Shown: positions 16,987-24,775, counted from the first letter of the stretch. The stretch is 64,000 bases of DNA from Verrucomicrobium spinosum DSM 4136 = JCM 18804 (GCF_000172155.1 NZ_ABIZ01000001.1:1860001-1924000), one strand, 5' to 3'. Notes: generated by a model from the letters alone, not told the origin. Numbers and translations are program-made.

Positions 16987-18263
16987 GATCCTTTCCCCCC
17001 GCCATCTTCTTCCGTTGTTTCCAATACCTGCAGTTCCAGCTGCAGGATGCGGGCACGTGAGGTGCGCTTCACCTTGATGACCACCTGCTCCAGCGTGAGC
17101 TGTTCGCCGGGCTTGGGCGGGTAGCCAAACCGGTTCATCACCAGGCCGGCCACCGTGTCCACACTTTCTGAAGGCGGGAGGGTGATGCCCAGCTCACGTT
17201 CCACTTCCTCCAGGCGGGTGTGGCCCTGCACCAGATAGCGGTCCGGGCCGATGGGCTGGATCCCGACGGTGTTGCCAGGGGCGGGTGCGGCTTTGGAAAG
17301 GAGCATTTCCACGAACTTCTCGCGGGTGAGCAGCCCCTCGAACCCGCCGTACTCGTCCACCACCACGGCGGCCGAGTCTTCCGCAGGCAGATGCTGACGC
17401 CAGGCTTCCACGAGCAGGATCGTCTTGGGTACGAAGGTGGGTTCCACCGTCAGTGTGCTCCAGTGGGGGCGGCCAGCCAGCTTCCAGCGCTGCACATCCA
17501 CCAGGTAGGCGATGGCGTCCTGCTTCTCATCGTACACGGGGACGAAGCGCTGGCGACTGCTCTCCAGGGTGTTCAGGGCTTCCATCTCGCCCGCATCATG
17601 CGGCATGAGCAGCAGATCCACCCGTGGGGTCATGGCATCACGCACCGTCAGGCCGTCGAGATCGATCACCGCCCGCAGCAGCGCGGCTTCATCCGTTCCC
17701 AGTGCGCCCTGCTCCTCCCGCATGTCGATGAGGGTCTCCACCTCCTCCGGCAGGAGGTTATGGCGGGGCTTCACCTTCTTGGGGGCGAAGAACGTGGCCA
17801 GTCCCTCGCTAAACTGCCGCAGGTGCCGGGTGACGGGCCGGCAAAAACCGCGCACGGCCAGGAAGAGCGGCAGGGTACGCCGCAGGGTGCGGGTGGGGGA
17901 GCGCAAGGCCAGCGCATTGGGCAGGAATTCCACGACCACAAAGCCGGTGCCAAAGAGGCTTAGGCCGCTGACCCATGGGTTGCCACCCAGTCCGCGCAGG
18001 GGACCCAGGACCAGCCAGAGGCCGATGGTGGCCAGCACGAGATTGCAAAAGCTGCCGAGGAGCAGAACCTCCGGCAGGGCGGAGAGGGGGTCCTTGATCT
18101 CTGGCGCATGCTGGGCCCGGCCTCGCACGCCCGGCACACCTTCCGCAGGGGGGCCTTTCTTGCGCAGGACAAACAATGCCGTCTCCAGCGCCGAAAAACT
18201 GGCTGCCACATAGAGCAGCACCACGAAGGCGAGGGATAGTATGACAGGCACCAGCAGACTCAT
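16983..18263 (-). CDS. CNNM/CorC-family transporter (DUF21, CBS pair, CorC_HlyC)
   Basis: 426 residues. DUF21 membrane domain (about 1-190) starts LVPVILSLAFVVLLYVAASFSALETALF with the conserved small-polar residues of CNNM helices. A CBS pair follows (VRDAMTPRVDLLLMPHD; RFVPVYDEKQDAIAYLVD; AAVVVDEYGGFEGLLTREKFVE), then the CorC_HlyC domain with VDTVAGLVMNRFGYPPKPGEQLTL. Homologues are associated with Mg2+ export or resistance, and older annotations call them hemolysins. First of a two-gene overlap with the shorter relative. Confidence 0.85.
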   Translation of the reverse strand: MSLLVPVILSLAFVVLLYVAASFSALETALFVLRKKGPPAEGVPGVRGRAQHAPEIKDPLSALPEVLLLGSFCNLVLATIGLWLVLGPLRGLGGNPWVSGLSLFGTGFVVVEFLPNALALRSPTRTLRRTLPLFLAVRGFCRPVTRHLRQFSEGLATFFAPKKVKPRHNLLPEEVETLIDMREEQGALGTDEAALLRAVIDLDGLTVRDAMTPRVDLLLMPHDAGEMEALNTLESSRQRFVPVYDEKQDAIAYLVDVQRWKLAGRPHWSTLTVEPTFVPKTILLVEAWRQHLPAEDSAAVVVDEYGGFEGLLTREKFVEMLLSKAAPAPGNTVGIQPIGPDRYLVQGHTRLEEVERELGITLPPSESVDTVAGLVMNRFGYPPKPGEQLTLEQVVIKVKRTSRARILQLELQVLETTEEDGGGKGS

Positions 18264-18327
18264 CGCAATGCAGGGACGTCCTCAAATGAAGGCCATCCCG
18301 GGAGAGACATCAGATGCCGGATGTGGG

Positions 18328-18364
18328 CCAAGGCGGTGGCAAAAATGCGGTGCCACCGCCTTGG
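18328..18364 (-). terminator. Perfect 14-bp stem hairpin after the DUF1015 gene
   Basis: Arms 18328-18341 and 18351-18364 are perfect complements (CCAAGGCGGTGGCA and its reverse complement) with a 9-nt loop. It sits 14 bp downstream of the DUF1015 stop on the minus strand. There is no T-run after it, so it may be a 3-prime end stabiliser or Rho-assisted terminator rather than a classical intrinsic one. Confidence 0.65.
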
Positions 18365-18378
18365 CGCGAAATCCGGCG

Positions 18379-19614
18379 TCAGCTGTCGAGGGTGTGAATG
18401 AAGAGGCCCGAGCGGAGTTTGGGCTCGAACCAGGTGCTCTTGGGCGGCATGATCTGGCCGGCGTCGGCGATGTCCATGAGCTGCGAGACCGTCGTGGGGT
18501 ACATGCTGAAGGCCACGGCATGGGAGCCGCTGTCCACCAGCTTTTCCAGCTCCGCCGTGCCGCGGATGCCGCCGATGAAATCGATCCGGTCGCTCGTGCG
18601 AGGATCGTCGATGCCCAGCACCGGGGCCAGCACCCGCTGCTGCAGGATGCTCACATCCAGGGCGTCTTCCGGCGTTGCGTCCGGGGTGGGCTCCCAGTTC
18701 AGCGCGTGCCACACGCCGCCGAGGTACATGCAGGCCTCGCCCGCCTTCTCTGGCGTTTTTTTGCCATTGGGGTCCATGGAGAAGATGGAGCCGATCTTTT
18801 CCAGGAACTCCTGCAGGCTGTGGCCGTTGAGGTTCTTCACCGCCCGGTTGTAGGGGAGGATCTTCAGCTCGCTGGCGGGGAAGAGAACATTGAGGAACCA
18901 GTTGTAGTTCTCCTCGCCCGTGTGATGGGGATTTTTCTCCCGGCGCTCCTTGCCCACGCGGGCGGCGCTGGCACTGCGGTGGTGACCATCCGCCACGTAG
19001 GCGAGGGGGATCTCCTCGGCGAAGTACTTGCTGATCGCGTCGCAGGTTTCTGCGGGCAGGCGCCATACTTGGTGACGGATGCCATCGGGTGCCACGAAGT
19101 CGTTGATCGGGGCGTCTTCGGTCTCGTGTTTCTTGGTCAGGCCCAGCACGCCTGCATGGTCACGGTAGGTCAGGAAAATGGGGCCGGTGTTGGCGCTCAG
19201 CTCGTCCACCAGGCGGGTGCGGTCGTCCTCCTTCACCTTCCGCGTTTTCTCGTGCTTGCGGATGATGTCGTTCTCGTAGTCCTCGATATTGCACACTCCC
19301 ACCAGGCCAGTCTGGGCGTGCTCACCCATCACCTGACGGTACAGGTACATGCAGGGGGCGGCTTCACGGACGAGCACGCCGTCGGACTGCAGCTTTTTGA
19401 AGTTCTCGACCGCCTTGGCGTACACGGCGTCGTCGTAGTCGCCCACGCTGTCCGGCAGGTCGATCTCCGCACGGTCCACGTGAATCAGGTTGATCGGGTT
19501 GCCCTCACCCAGTGCCTTGGACTCGGCACGATTGACGACGTCATAGGGCACGGCCGCGACTTGAGGCGCGAGTTCGGGAGTGGGCACAAGGCCCTGGAAG
19601 GAGCGAAGCTGCAT
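18379..19614 (-). CDS. DUF1015 family protein
   Basis: 411 residues from the ATG at 19614, where the protein begins MQLRSFQGLVPTPELA as in the family; the open frame upstream is non-conserved. Diagnostic segments are VAAVPYDVVNRAE, NPINLIHVDRAEIDLP, YLYRQVMGEH, LAYVADGHHRSASAARV (the most conserved motif, with the GHHR core), and a C-terminal region with VDSGSHAVAFSMYPTTVSQLMDIADAGQIMPPKSTWFEPKLRSGLF. The family is widespread in bacteria, about 400 residues long, and linked by some to serine/sugar-phosphate metabolism, but the biochemical role is not settled. Transcribed alone with a strong hairpin 3-prime of it. Confidence 0.88.
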   Translation of the reverse strand: MQLRSFQGLVPTPELAPQVAAVPYDVVNRAESKALGEGNPINLIHVDRAEIDLPDSVGDYDDAVYAKAVENFKKLQSDGVLVREAAPCMYLYRQVMGEHAQTGLVGVCNIEDYENDIIRKHEKTRKVKEDDRTRLVDELSANTGPIFLTYRDHAGVLGLTKKHETEDAPINDFVAPDGIRHQVWRLPAETCDAISKYFAEEIPLAYVADGHHRSASAARVGKERREKNPHHTGEENYNWFLNVLFPASELKILPYNRAVKNLNGHSLQEFLEKIGSIFSMDPNGKKTPEKAGEACMYLGGVWHALNWEPTPDATPEDALDVSILQQRVLAPVLGIDDPRTSDRIDFIGGIRGTAELEKLVDSGSHAVAFSMYPTTVSQLMDIADAGQIMPPKSTWFEPKLRSGLFIHTLDS

Positions 19615-19770
19615 GGGGTGTGACGGAAAACGAATCGACTGAAAGGGAGTCTGTAGCGGTGCCAGACTCAATGTGCAAGCCGGGGGCGCTGACAATCCTG
19701 ACCCCGGGATGCGCAGAAGCCAGCCCGGCCGGGGCTGGCTTGCAGGGGAAAAGGGATCAGGCTGAGCGAC

Positions 19771-20682
19771 TTACTTCGCCGGCTTCGGGTAGCCCTCCAG
19801 CTTCACCACGGACACCTGCTCCTTCGTGGGGAAGTCCGCCGGGACCGCTGCCGTGGCCTCCACTTTGCCCTTTGCGGCCCACTCAGTGCCGCGCTGGAGC
19901 AGGGTGTAGAAGCCGCGATCCAGCATGGAGTAGTCGGCATGGCCCAGCGTGGTGTGGAAGACACGTCCCTTGCCATAGGTCAGCACCATGGAGTTGGGCT
20001 CCAGCACGCCCGTCAGGTCAGATTTGGAGGCGGTGAGGATTTCTACATTCTCCGCCGGGCCGCGCAGCTTGCTGTACAGCTCGTCCTTGGCGTGCATCCA
20101 GGTCTTCGGCAGACCGTTGGTGATCGGGTGGTCGGCGTTCTGGGTCTCCACCAGGAACTCATGCTGAGGGCCATGGGCACCGCCGTTGCCTGCCGTGGTG
20201 TCGCGGAAGAGCTTGCCATCCTTCACGTAGAGCCAGGGGCCGCTTTTCTCGTTCCGCCCTCCCCAGCCACCCACGCCGATCATTTCGTTGTAGGCTTTCC
20301 AGTTGGGGAAGGAGTTGTTGGCCGCATGCACAGAGACGAAGCCGCCGCCGTTCTGCACGAAGGTCTCGAAACTCTTCTGCACGTCCTCCGGCCAGTCGGC
20401 CCCGTTGTAATTGCTCACCACCACCGCGTAGTCGGCGAACTTCGGCTGCCACGTCTTCCAGGCCTCGGCGGGCGAGTTTTTCACTGGCGCGGTGGAGACG
20501 GTCACGGTGAAGGCCCCGCTGCTCTCCAGCGCGTGCACCAGCACCGGCGTGGTGTTTTGCCAGTTGTGGTTGTTCTGACCGTCCACGATCAGGACCTTGA
20601 GTTTGTCCGCTGCGGTGGCGGTGACGGCGACCAGCAGGGCCGCAGCGAGAGTGAAGGTGTGCAGAAGGCGGTGCAGTTTCAT
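19771..20682 (-). CDS. ThuA-like domain secreted protein
   Basis: 303 residues from the ATG at 20682, which gives a clear signal peptide (MKLHRLLHTFTLAAALLVAVTATA). The ThuA domain (trehalose-utilisation-like, glutamine-amidotransferase-like fold) shows KVLIVDGQNNHNWQNTT, YAVVVSNYNGADWPE, FVQNGGGFVSVHAANNSFP, and GKGRVFHTTLGHADYSM near the end. Such proteins are very common in Verrucomicrobia and Planctomycetes as exported sugar-related proteins; the precise activity is unknown. Divergent from the leucine-rich-repeat gene, with a hairpin between them. Confidence 0.88.
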   Translation of the reverse strand: MKLHRLLHTFTLAAALLVAVTATAADKLKVLIVDGQNNHNWQNTTPVLVHALESSGAFTVTVSTAPVKNSPAEAWKTWQPKFADYAVVVSNYNGADWPEDVQKSFETFVQNGGGFVSVHAANNSFPNWKAYNEMIGVGGWGGRNEKSGPWLYVKDGKLFRDTTAGNGGAHGPQHEFLVETQNADHPITNGLPKTWMHAKDELYSKLRGPAENVEILTASKSDLTGVLEPNSMVLTYGKGRVFHTTLGHADYSMLDRGFYTLLQRGTEWAAKGKVEATAAVPADFPTKEQVSVVKLEGYPKPAK

Positions 20683-20755
20683 AGGAGGATCGGGGCACAG
20701 GTACGACGGCCCGGCCCATGTCTTGCAGAAGGGTGGCGCAACTTCTCCCAAAGCG

Positions 20756-20781
20756 GGAACCCCCGAGCTTTCGGGGGTTCC
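20756..20781. promoter_or_regulatory. Hairpin in a divergent promoter region
   Basis: Perfect 11-bp arms 20756-20766 and 20771-20781 (GGAACCCCCGA and its complement) with a GCTT loop. It lies 74 bp upstream of the ThuA start and 75 bp upstream of the leucine-rich-repeat gene start, so it is almost exactly central. It could be an operator, a shared 5-prime UTR structure or a terminator. Confidence 0.5.
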
Positions 20782-20856
20782 GGCGGATATGTATAAGAAG
20801 CGCCAGGGGAGTGGAGTTTTTCTGTACCTTTGCCTCGTCTCGCATCCCACCCTCTC

Positions 20857-22059
20857 ATGAACTTCCAACTCCGTCGTCGCTCTTCCGTGCTCGTGGCCTG
20901 CTCCCTGGCCGCCTTGGTCTCTGTTTCTCCGTTCGCCTTTGCCGCACCCGGAGCTGCCCTCGCTGGAGTGAAGACGCAGACGGATCTGGACAAGGTGATA
21001 GCGGAGACGGCGGATGCGAAGCTCAAGCAGGCCATCAAAGACAACGCCGCCGCCATTCTCGCCGCCGCCAATGAGAAGACGCACGTGGAGGCCATCCTGA
21101 AGGCCATCGAGATCTCGCCTGGAAAGGTGGAGAAGATCAATGCCACGCCCGACAGCCTCAAACAAGCTGCGGGTGGGGACATCGCCCTCTTCGACACTCT
21201 GAAGACAGTGGATCTAGGCATCCCCAACGCCGGTCCACATGACCACCGCAAGACCGATCCCTATGATGCGGCCTTCTTCGAGCACGTGGGCCAGCTTTCC
21301 AAGATTGAGTCGCTCAACATCATCGCCACGAAGTGCAGCGATGACTGGATCGCCCCTCTGGGCAAGCTCAAGACCCTGAAGACGCTCAAGTTCACGAACA
21401 ACGGCAAACTCAGCGACGCCGGTCTGGAGAAGCTCGCCGGACTGAACCAGCTCGAAGCGTTCTCGTTTGTCGGCACCGGGATGCAGGGGCATGCGTATGC
21501 CAAGTTTGAGGGGTGGACAGCCCTTACCCGCGTGAGCCATCGCGGCAGCAGCATCGATGACGAAGGCCTCACCCTGCTCTGCGCGAAGTTTCCCAATCTG
21601 GAGAGCATCAGCCTCGCCCACGCGAAGTGCGGGGATGCCGGCGTCGCCCAATTGCCCAAGCTCACCAAGCTGAAAGGCCTGGAGCTCGGCAGCAAGAACG
21701 CCACTCCCGGCAGCCTCGTCCACGTGGCCAAGATGTCTCTGGAGTACCTGCAACTGGGTGATGGTCTCGATGCCCCGGAAGGCATTGCCGCCATCAAAGG
21801 CATGACCACCCTCCGCCGCCTCACCCTGACCAACGCCAAGTCCCTTGGTGATGCCGACCTGCAGGCAGTGGCCGGCATCAAGGGCCTGGAAAGCCTCGAG
21901 CTCAACAGTGTGGAACTCACCGACGAACGCCTCCCTCTGCTGAAATCCTTCTCCCATCTCAAGGAGTTGCGCATCGTGAATCGCCCCAAGGGCTACACCC
22001 CTGAAGTGCAGGCCAAGGTGAAGGAACTCCTGCCCAAGGTGACGCTGAAGTTTGAGTAG
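20857..22059 (+). CDS. Secreted leucine-rich-repeat-like protein
   Basis: 400 residues from the ATG at 20857. Signal peptide MNFQLRRRSSVLVACSLAALVSVSPFAFA. An alpha-helical region with repeated Ala follows (about 35-100), then a series of about 22-25-residue repeats of the LxxLxxLxLxxN type (IESLNIIATKCSDDWIAPLG, KTLKTLKFTNNGKLSDAG, NLESISLAHAKCGDAG, KGLELGSKN, RRLTLTNAKSLGDADL, ESLELNSVELTDERL). These match bacterial LRR proteins that bind other macromolecules. Function unknown. Divergent from ThuA. Confidence 0.82.
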   Translation: MNFQLRRRSSVLVACSLAALVSVSPFAFAAPGAALAGVKTQTDLDKVIAETADAKLKQAIKDNAAAILAAANEKTHVEAILKAIEISPGKVEKINATPDSLKQAAGGDIALFDTLKTVDLGIPNAGPHDHRKTDPYDAAFFEHVGQLSKIESLNIIATKCSDDWIAPLGKLKTLKTLKFTNNGKLSDAGLEKLAGLNQLEAFSFVGTGMQGHAYAKFEGWTALTRVSHRGSSIDDEGLTLLCAKFPNLESISLAHAKCGDAGVAQLPKLTKLKGLELGSKNATPGSLVHVAKMSLEYLQLGDGLDAPEGIAAIKGMTTLRRLTLTNAKSLGDADLQAVAGIKGLESLELNSVELTDERLPLLKSFSHLKELRIVNRPKGYTPEVQAKVKELLPKVTLKFE

Positions 22060-22123
22060 GCAGATGACGCGGTTCGATCTAGGAACCAACCCCTCTGAAC
22101 TCCAACCTGTGACTTCCAACGAA

Positions 22124-22153
22124 GCGGGTTGGAGTTTCGTTTTTAAGCGGTGA
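22124..22153 (+). repeat. GTTGGAGT repeat, degenerate copy
   Basis: GCGGGTTGGAGTTTCG followed by TTTTTAAGCGGTG; the stem has decayed compared with the other copies. Confidence 0.6.
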
Positions 22154-22218
22154 AGCTCGACCCACATCTGGCGGCGCTCACGCTCACCTCAAACTCACCA
22201 CGCCAAGATGTCGTCGTA

Positions 22219-22247
22219 GCGGGTTGGAGTACCGACTTCAGTCGGTC
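22219..22247 (+). repeat. GTTGGAGT hairpin repeat, copy with CCGAC/GTCGG stem
   Basis: GCGGGTTGGAGTA followed by the hairpin CCGACTTCAGTCGG and TCG. Same core as 6599-6623. Confidence 0.8.
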
Positions 22248-22363
22248 GTAGCTCCTCAGTCGCACCACCTCACGCGCCCACCACCCTCATGGGTCTCCAA
22301 GTCTGCCGGAGAATCGTAGAATAATCCGTCGGCTTCCGCACCTGAAGCTCTATCCCCAGAGAA

Positions 22364-22426
22364 CCCAAGGTTGACTCGCTTAGGGCTCGTCAACCTTGGG
22401 CTGTGCTACGTATCCCTTTCAGGGAT
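22364..22426 (+). repeat. GACTCGCT/GCTCGTC hairpin repeat, copy 2, plus palindrome
   Basis: Arms 22364-22374 (CCCAAGGTTGA) and 22390-22400 (TCAACCTTGGG) pair perfectly over 11 bp. The palindrome ATCCCTTTCAGGGAT follows at 22412-22426. Confidence 0.7.
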
Positions 22427-22540
22427 AAAATACGGATCTCTCTGCGAGTTTGCGTCACTCCCAGATTCAACTCGATACCTCCGCAAGCCGAGCCCGTATC
22501 CTCCGTCCAATCCCACCCTCAGCACCTTGACGCACTGCCC

Positions 22541-22572
22541 ACTGACGTACTGACGTACTGACGTACTGACCC
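22541..22572 (+). repeat. Octamer tandem array before alkB
   Basis: Three perfect ACTGACGT units (22541-22564) and a fourth partial ACTGACCC, ending 1 bp before the alkB ATG. Confidence 0.8.
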
Positions 22573-22573
22573 A

Positions 22574-23191
22574 ATGGACCTCTTCGCGCCCGACCCCTCT
22601 GCCAACCTGCTGCCCTGCGATGGCATCACGCTCTACCACGGTCGCATCTTCACTCCCACCAACGCGGACCATTACCTCACTGCCCTCACCGCCACCCTGC
22701 AATGGGCGCATGACGAAGTCGTCCTCTACGGCCGTCGCATCACCACGGCTCGCAAGGTGGCCTGGTATGGCGAGGCCCCCTTTGCCTACACCTACTCCGG
22801 CACCACCAAGACCGCTCTTCCCTGGACCTCCGAGCTGCGCGAAATCAAAGCCCTCGTCGAAAAGACCACCGGCACCACCTACAACTCCTGCCTGGCCAAT
22901 CTCTACCACACTGGCGAGGAAGGCATGGGCTGGCACAGCGACGATGAAAAGGTGATGTGTAAGAACACCTCCATTGCCTCCATCAGCCTCGGGGCCGAGC
23001 GCAAGTTCGCCTTCAAACACAAAGCCCGCCCCGACCTCGGCACCATCTCCCTCCTCCTGGAACACGGCAGCCTCCTGGAAATGAAAGGTGCCACCCAAAC
23101 CCACTGGCTCCATCGCCTGCCGCCGACAAAGAAAGTGAGTGAGCCGAGAGTGAACCTCACCTTCAGGACCTTCGGTGCGAATTATAAATGA
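22574..23191 (+). CDS. alkB: AlkB-like 2-oxoglutarate/Fe(II) dioxygenase
   Basis: 205 residues. Oxidative demethylase family repairing 1-methyladenine and 3-methylcytosine in nucleic acids. Iron-binding HxD is in GMGWHSDDEK; the C-terminal half has LGAERKFAFKHK, THWLHRLPPTKKV and PRVNLTFRTFG, matching the second His and the 2-oxoglutarate-binding Arg (RVNLTFR). Length fits the short bacterial/ALKBH2-3-like type. It stands alone between an octamer array and a heptamer array; the stop TGA is inside the heptamer unit AATGATA. Confidence 0.9.
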   Translation: MDLFAPDPSANLLPCDGITLYHGRIFTPTNADHYLTALTATLQWAHDEVVLYGRRITTARKVAWYGEAPFAYTYSGTTKTALPWTSELREIKALVEKTTGTTYNSCLANLYHTGEEGMGWHSDDEKVMCKNTSIASISLGAERKFAFKHKARPDLGTISLLLEHGSLLEMKGATQTHWLHRLPPTKKVSEPRVNLTFRTFGANYK

Positions 23192-23214
23192 TAAATGATG
23201 AATTATAAATGAAG
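23180..23214 (+). repeat. Heptamer array, left arm, at alkB/ilvA convergent junction
   Basis: Units AATTATA, AATGATA, AATGATG, AATTATA, AATGAAG. The second unit carries the alkB stop codon. Partly complementary to 23262-23289 (13 bp exact: AATGATAAATGAT against ATCATTTATCATT). Confidence 0.88.
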
Positions 23215-23261
23215 TTTCCTCTATCCAGTCGGCGCCAGGCAACCTGGATGCTGGTTCGAAA

Positions 23262-23289
23262 TTTATCATTTATCATTTCAAATTTATAG
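23262..23289 (+). repeat. Heptamer array, right arm, at alkB/ilvA convergent junction
   Basis: Units TTTATCA, TTTATCA, TTTCAAA, TTTATAG. Here the ilvA stop (23301-23303) is 12 bp outside the array, the only exception among the flanking genes. Confidence 0.85.
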
Positions 23290-23300
23290 CTCCTGCTTTC

Positions 23301-24572
23301 CTACGCCGCGAACAACGGCCTTTCCGCACCCGCCAGCTCCACGCCTGCCTCTGCCAGCCGGGCCTGCACCTCTGCGATATGCCCCCGGTCCCGGGTTTCC
23401 ACGGTGCATAGTACGTGCACCCGGGACAAGTCAGGTCCTGCGAAGGTGCGGTTGTGCACGATCTCCGTGACATTGGCCCCGGCTTGGGCCAGCACGGATG
23501 AGAGATGCACCAGCCCGCCGGGGCGGTCGCTGATGAGCGCGTCGAAGCGGTAGATCCGCCCGTCCGCTGCCAGGCCGCGCTCGATCACCCGGCTGTGGGC
23601 GAGGGGATCGATGTTTCCACCGGTGAGCAGCAGCACCACGCGCTTGCCCGCCAGATCGGGCAGCAGTCCTGCGAGCATGGCGGCCAGCCCGGTGGCGCCT
23701 GCTCCTTCGATGACGCACTTGTCCAGCTCGGCCAGGCGCAGCATGGCCAGGGCCAGGGCTTCCTCCCCTACGCTGACCATGCGATGCACCAGTGGTTTCG
23801 CGATTTGCAGCGTGTTCTTGCCCGCCTCGGCCACCGCCAGGCCATCGGCCAGCGTGAACCTCGTGGAGATGTGGACGGGTTCGCCTGCCTGGAGCCCCGC
23901 GGCAAAGCAGGCGGCATTGGCAGGCTCCACCCCGATGATCTGGAGATCCGGCTTCAGCGCGTGCAAGACCGTGGCCACCCCGGCCAAGAGACCACCTCCA
24001 CCCACTGGCACGATGATCGCGTCCGCATCCGGCACCTGCTCCAGGATCTCAAAGGCCAGCGTACCCTGGCCGGCGATCACCTGCGGATCATCAAAGGGAT
24101 GCACGTACTTGAGTTGCAGCGCCGCCGCCATCCGCATGGCCTCACTGCGGGCCTCGTCAAAGGTGTCGCCATGCAGCACCACATTGGCCCCAAACCGGCG
24201 GCAGCGGGCCACCTTCACCAGCGGGGCGAATCTTGGCATCACGACCGTCACCGGGATGTTCATCTGGCGACCGTGCCAGGCGAGGCCCAGAGCGTGGTTG
24301 CCGGCCGAGGCGGCGATCACCCCTCGCTGGGTCTCCTCCGCCGTGAGTTGCGCCAGCGCATTGCGCGCCCCTCGTTCCTTGAAGCTCCCCGTCCGCTGGA
24401 GGTGTTCCTGTTTGCAATAGACATGTGCTCCAGTCAGCTCGCTCAGTGCGGCCGACTCCACACAGGGCGTCCGGGCCACCGCCCCCTGGATGCGCAGACG
24501 GGCGGCAACGATCTCCGAAAGGGAAACGCTGGCGGCTGAGGAGGCGGGTTTGGCAGTGGAGGAAGGATTCAT
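23301..24572 (-). CDS. ilvA: Threonine ammonia-lyase (threonine dehydratase)
   Basis: 423 residues. PLP-dependent deamination of threonine to 2-oxobutyrate, first committed step to isoleucine. The PLP lysine is Lys65 in TGSFKERGARNAL; the phosphate-binding glycine loop is VGGGGLLAGVATVL; a single ACT-like domain (about 340-415, VHVLCTVETRDRGHIAEV) sits at the C-terminus, matching the medium-length one-ACT form. The preceding leader (24666-24737) is an Ile-rich ORF followed by a terminator, consistent with attenuation by isoleucine supply; this argues for the biosynthetic rather than the catabolic role. ATG at 24572 gives a short Ser/Ala-rich N-terminal extension. Confidence 0.92.
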   Translation of the reverse strand: MNPSSTAKPASSAASVSLSEIVAARLRIQGAVARTPCVESAALSELTGAHVYCKQEHLQRTGSFKERGARNALAQLTAEETQRGVIAASAGNHALGLAWHGRQMNIPVTVVMPRFAPLVKVARCRRFGANVVLHGDTFDEARSEAMRMAAALQLKYVHPFDDPQVIAGQGTLAFEILEQVPDADAIIVPVGGGGLLAGVATVLHALKPDLQIIGVEPANAACFAAGLQAGEPVHISTRFTLADGLAVAEAGKNTLQIAKPLVHRMVSVGEEALALAMLRLAELDKCVIEGAGATGLAAMLAGLLPDLAGKRVVLLLTGGNIDPLAHSRVIERGLAADGRIYRFDALISDRPGGLVHLSSVLAQAGANVTEIVHNRTFAGPDLSRVHVLCTVETRDRGHIAEVQARLAEAGVELAGAERPLFAA

Positions 24573-24601
24573 GATGGGAGGAAAAGTCTGGGCAGATAAA
24601 C

Positions 24602-24630
24602 AAAAAGCCCCGGGTGGAACACCCAGGGCT
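24602..24630 (-). terminator. Attenuator terminator upstream of ilvA
   Basis: On the minus strand an 11-bp stem (AGCCCTGGGTG and CACCCGGGGCT, one G-U) closes a 3-nt loop (24617-24619) and is followed by TTTTTG. The arms are 24620-24630 and 24606-24616. It ends about 30 bp before the ilvA start. The 5-prime arm includes CAGCCCTG (24625-24632), complementary to CAGGGCTG (24665-24672) at the end of the leader ORF. Confidence 0.82.
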
Positions 24631-24665
24631 GCGGAGGAGAGTCGTGATCGAAAATCAGTGCACGC

Positions 24666-24737
24666 TCAGCCCTGCCCCGGATGGGAGCCAATAATGATCG
24701 CAATGATCATGATCGAGGCAGGTGAAGTGAGCGCCAT
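24666..24737 (-). CDS. ilvA leader peptide, Ile-rich
   Basis: 23-codon ORF: ATG start at 24737, TGA at 24666-24668. It contains SIMIIAIIIG, six Ile codons (ATC or ATT) among eight. A ribosome slowed by low charged tRNA-Ile would stop over these codons and leave the CAGGGCTG segment (24665-24672, covering the leader stop region) free to pair with CAGCCCTG of the terminator 5-prime arm, giving readthrough into ilvA. If translation reaches the stop codon, the ribosome covers that segment and the terminator forms. Too short for standard gene calling; whether it is translated has not been shown. Confidence 0.72.
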   Translation of the reverse strand: MALTSPASIMIIAIIIGSHPGQG

Positions 24738-24769
24738 TTGTGCCGGAAAAGTTCCCCAGATTGCCCTCT

Positions 24770-24775
24770 TGTCAA
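24770..24775 (-). promoter_or_regulatory. Possible -35 box of the ilvA leader promoter
   Basis: TTGACA on the minus strand, a perfect sigma70-type -35, 33 bp upstream of the leader ATG. The sequence about 17 bp further on (AACTTTT) is a poor -10, so the promoter is tentative. Confidence 0.3.

Larger units (their letters stand above)
22060..22573. other. 514-bp intergenic region with hairpin repeats
   Basis: Contains GTTGGAGT repeats at 22124-22153 and 22219-22247, the GACTCGCT hairpin at 22364-22400 followed by the palindrome ATCCCTTTCAGGGAT (22412-22426), and an octamer array at 22541-22572. The rest shows no gene. Confidence 0.7.

Noticed and set aside
18241-19623. 460-codon plus-strand frame over the DUF1015 gene
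   Set aside because: Antisense shadow; the minus-strand protein has clear family motifs.
22371-22553. 60-codon frame between the LRR gene and alkB
   Set aside because: It spans the GACTCGCT hairpin and the octamer array; looks like repeat-derived noise.
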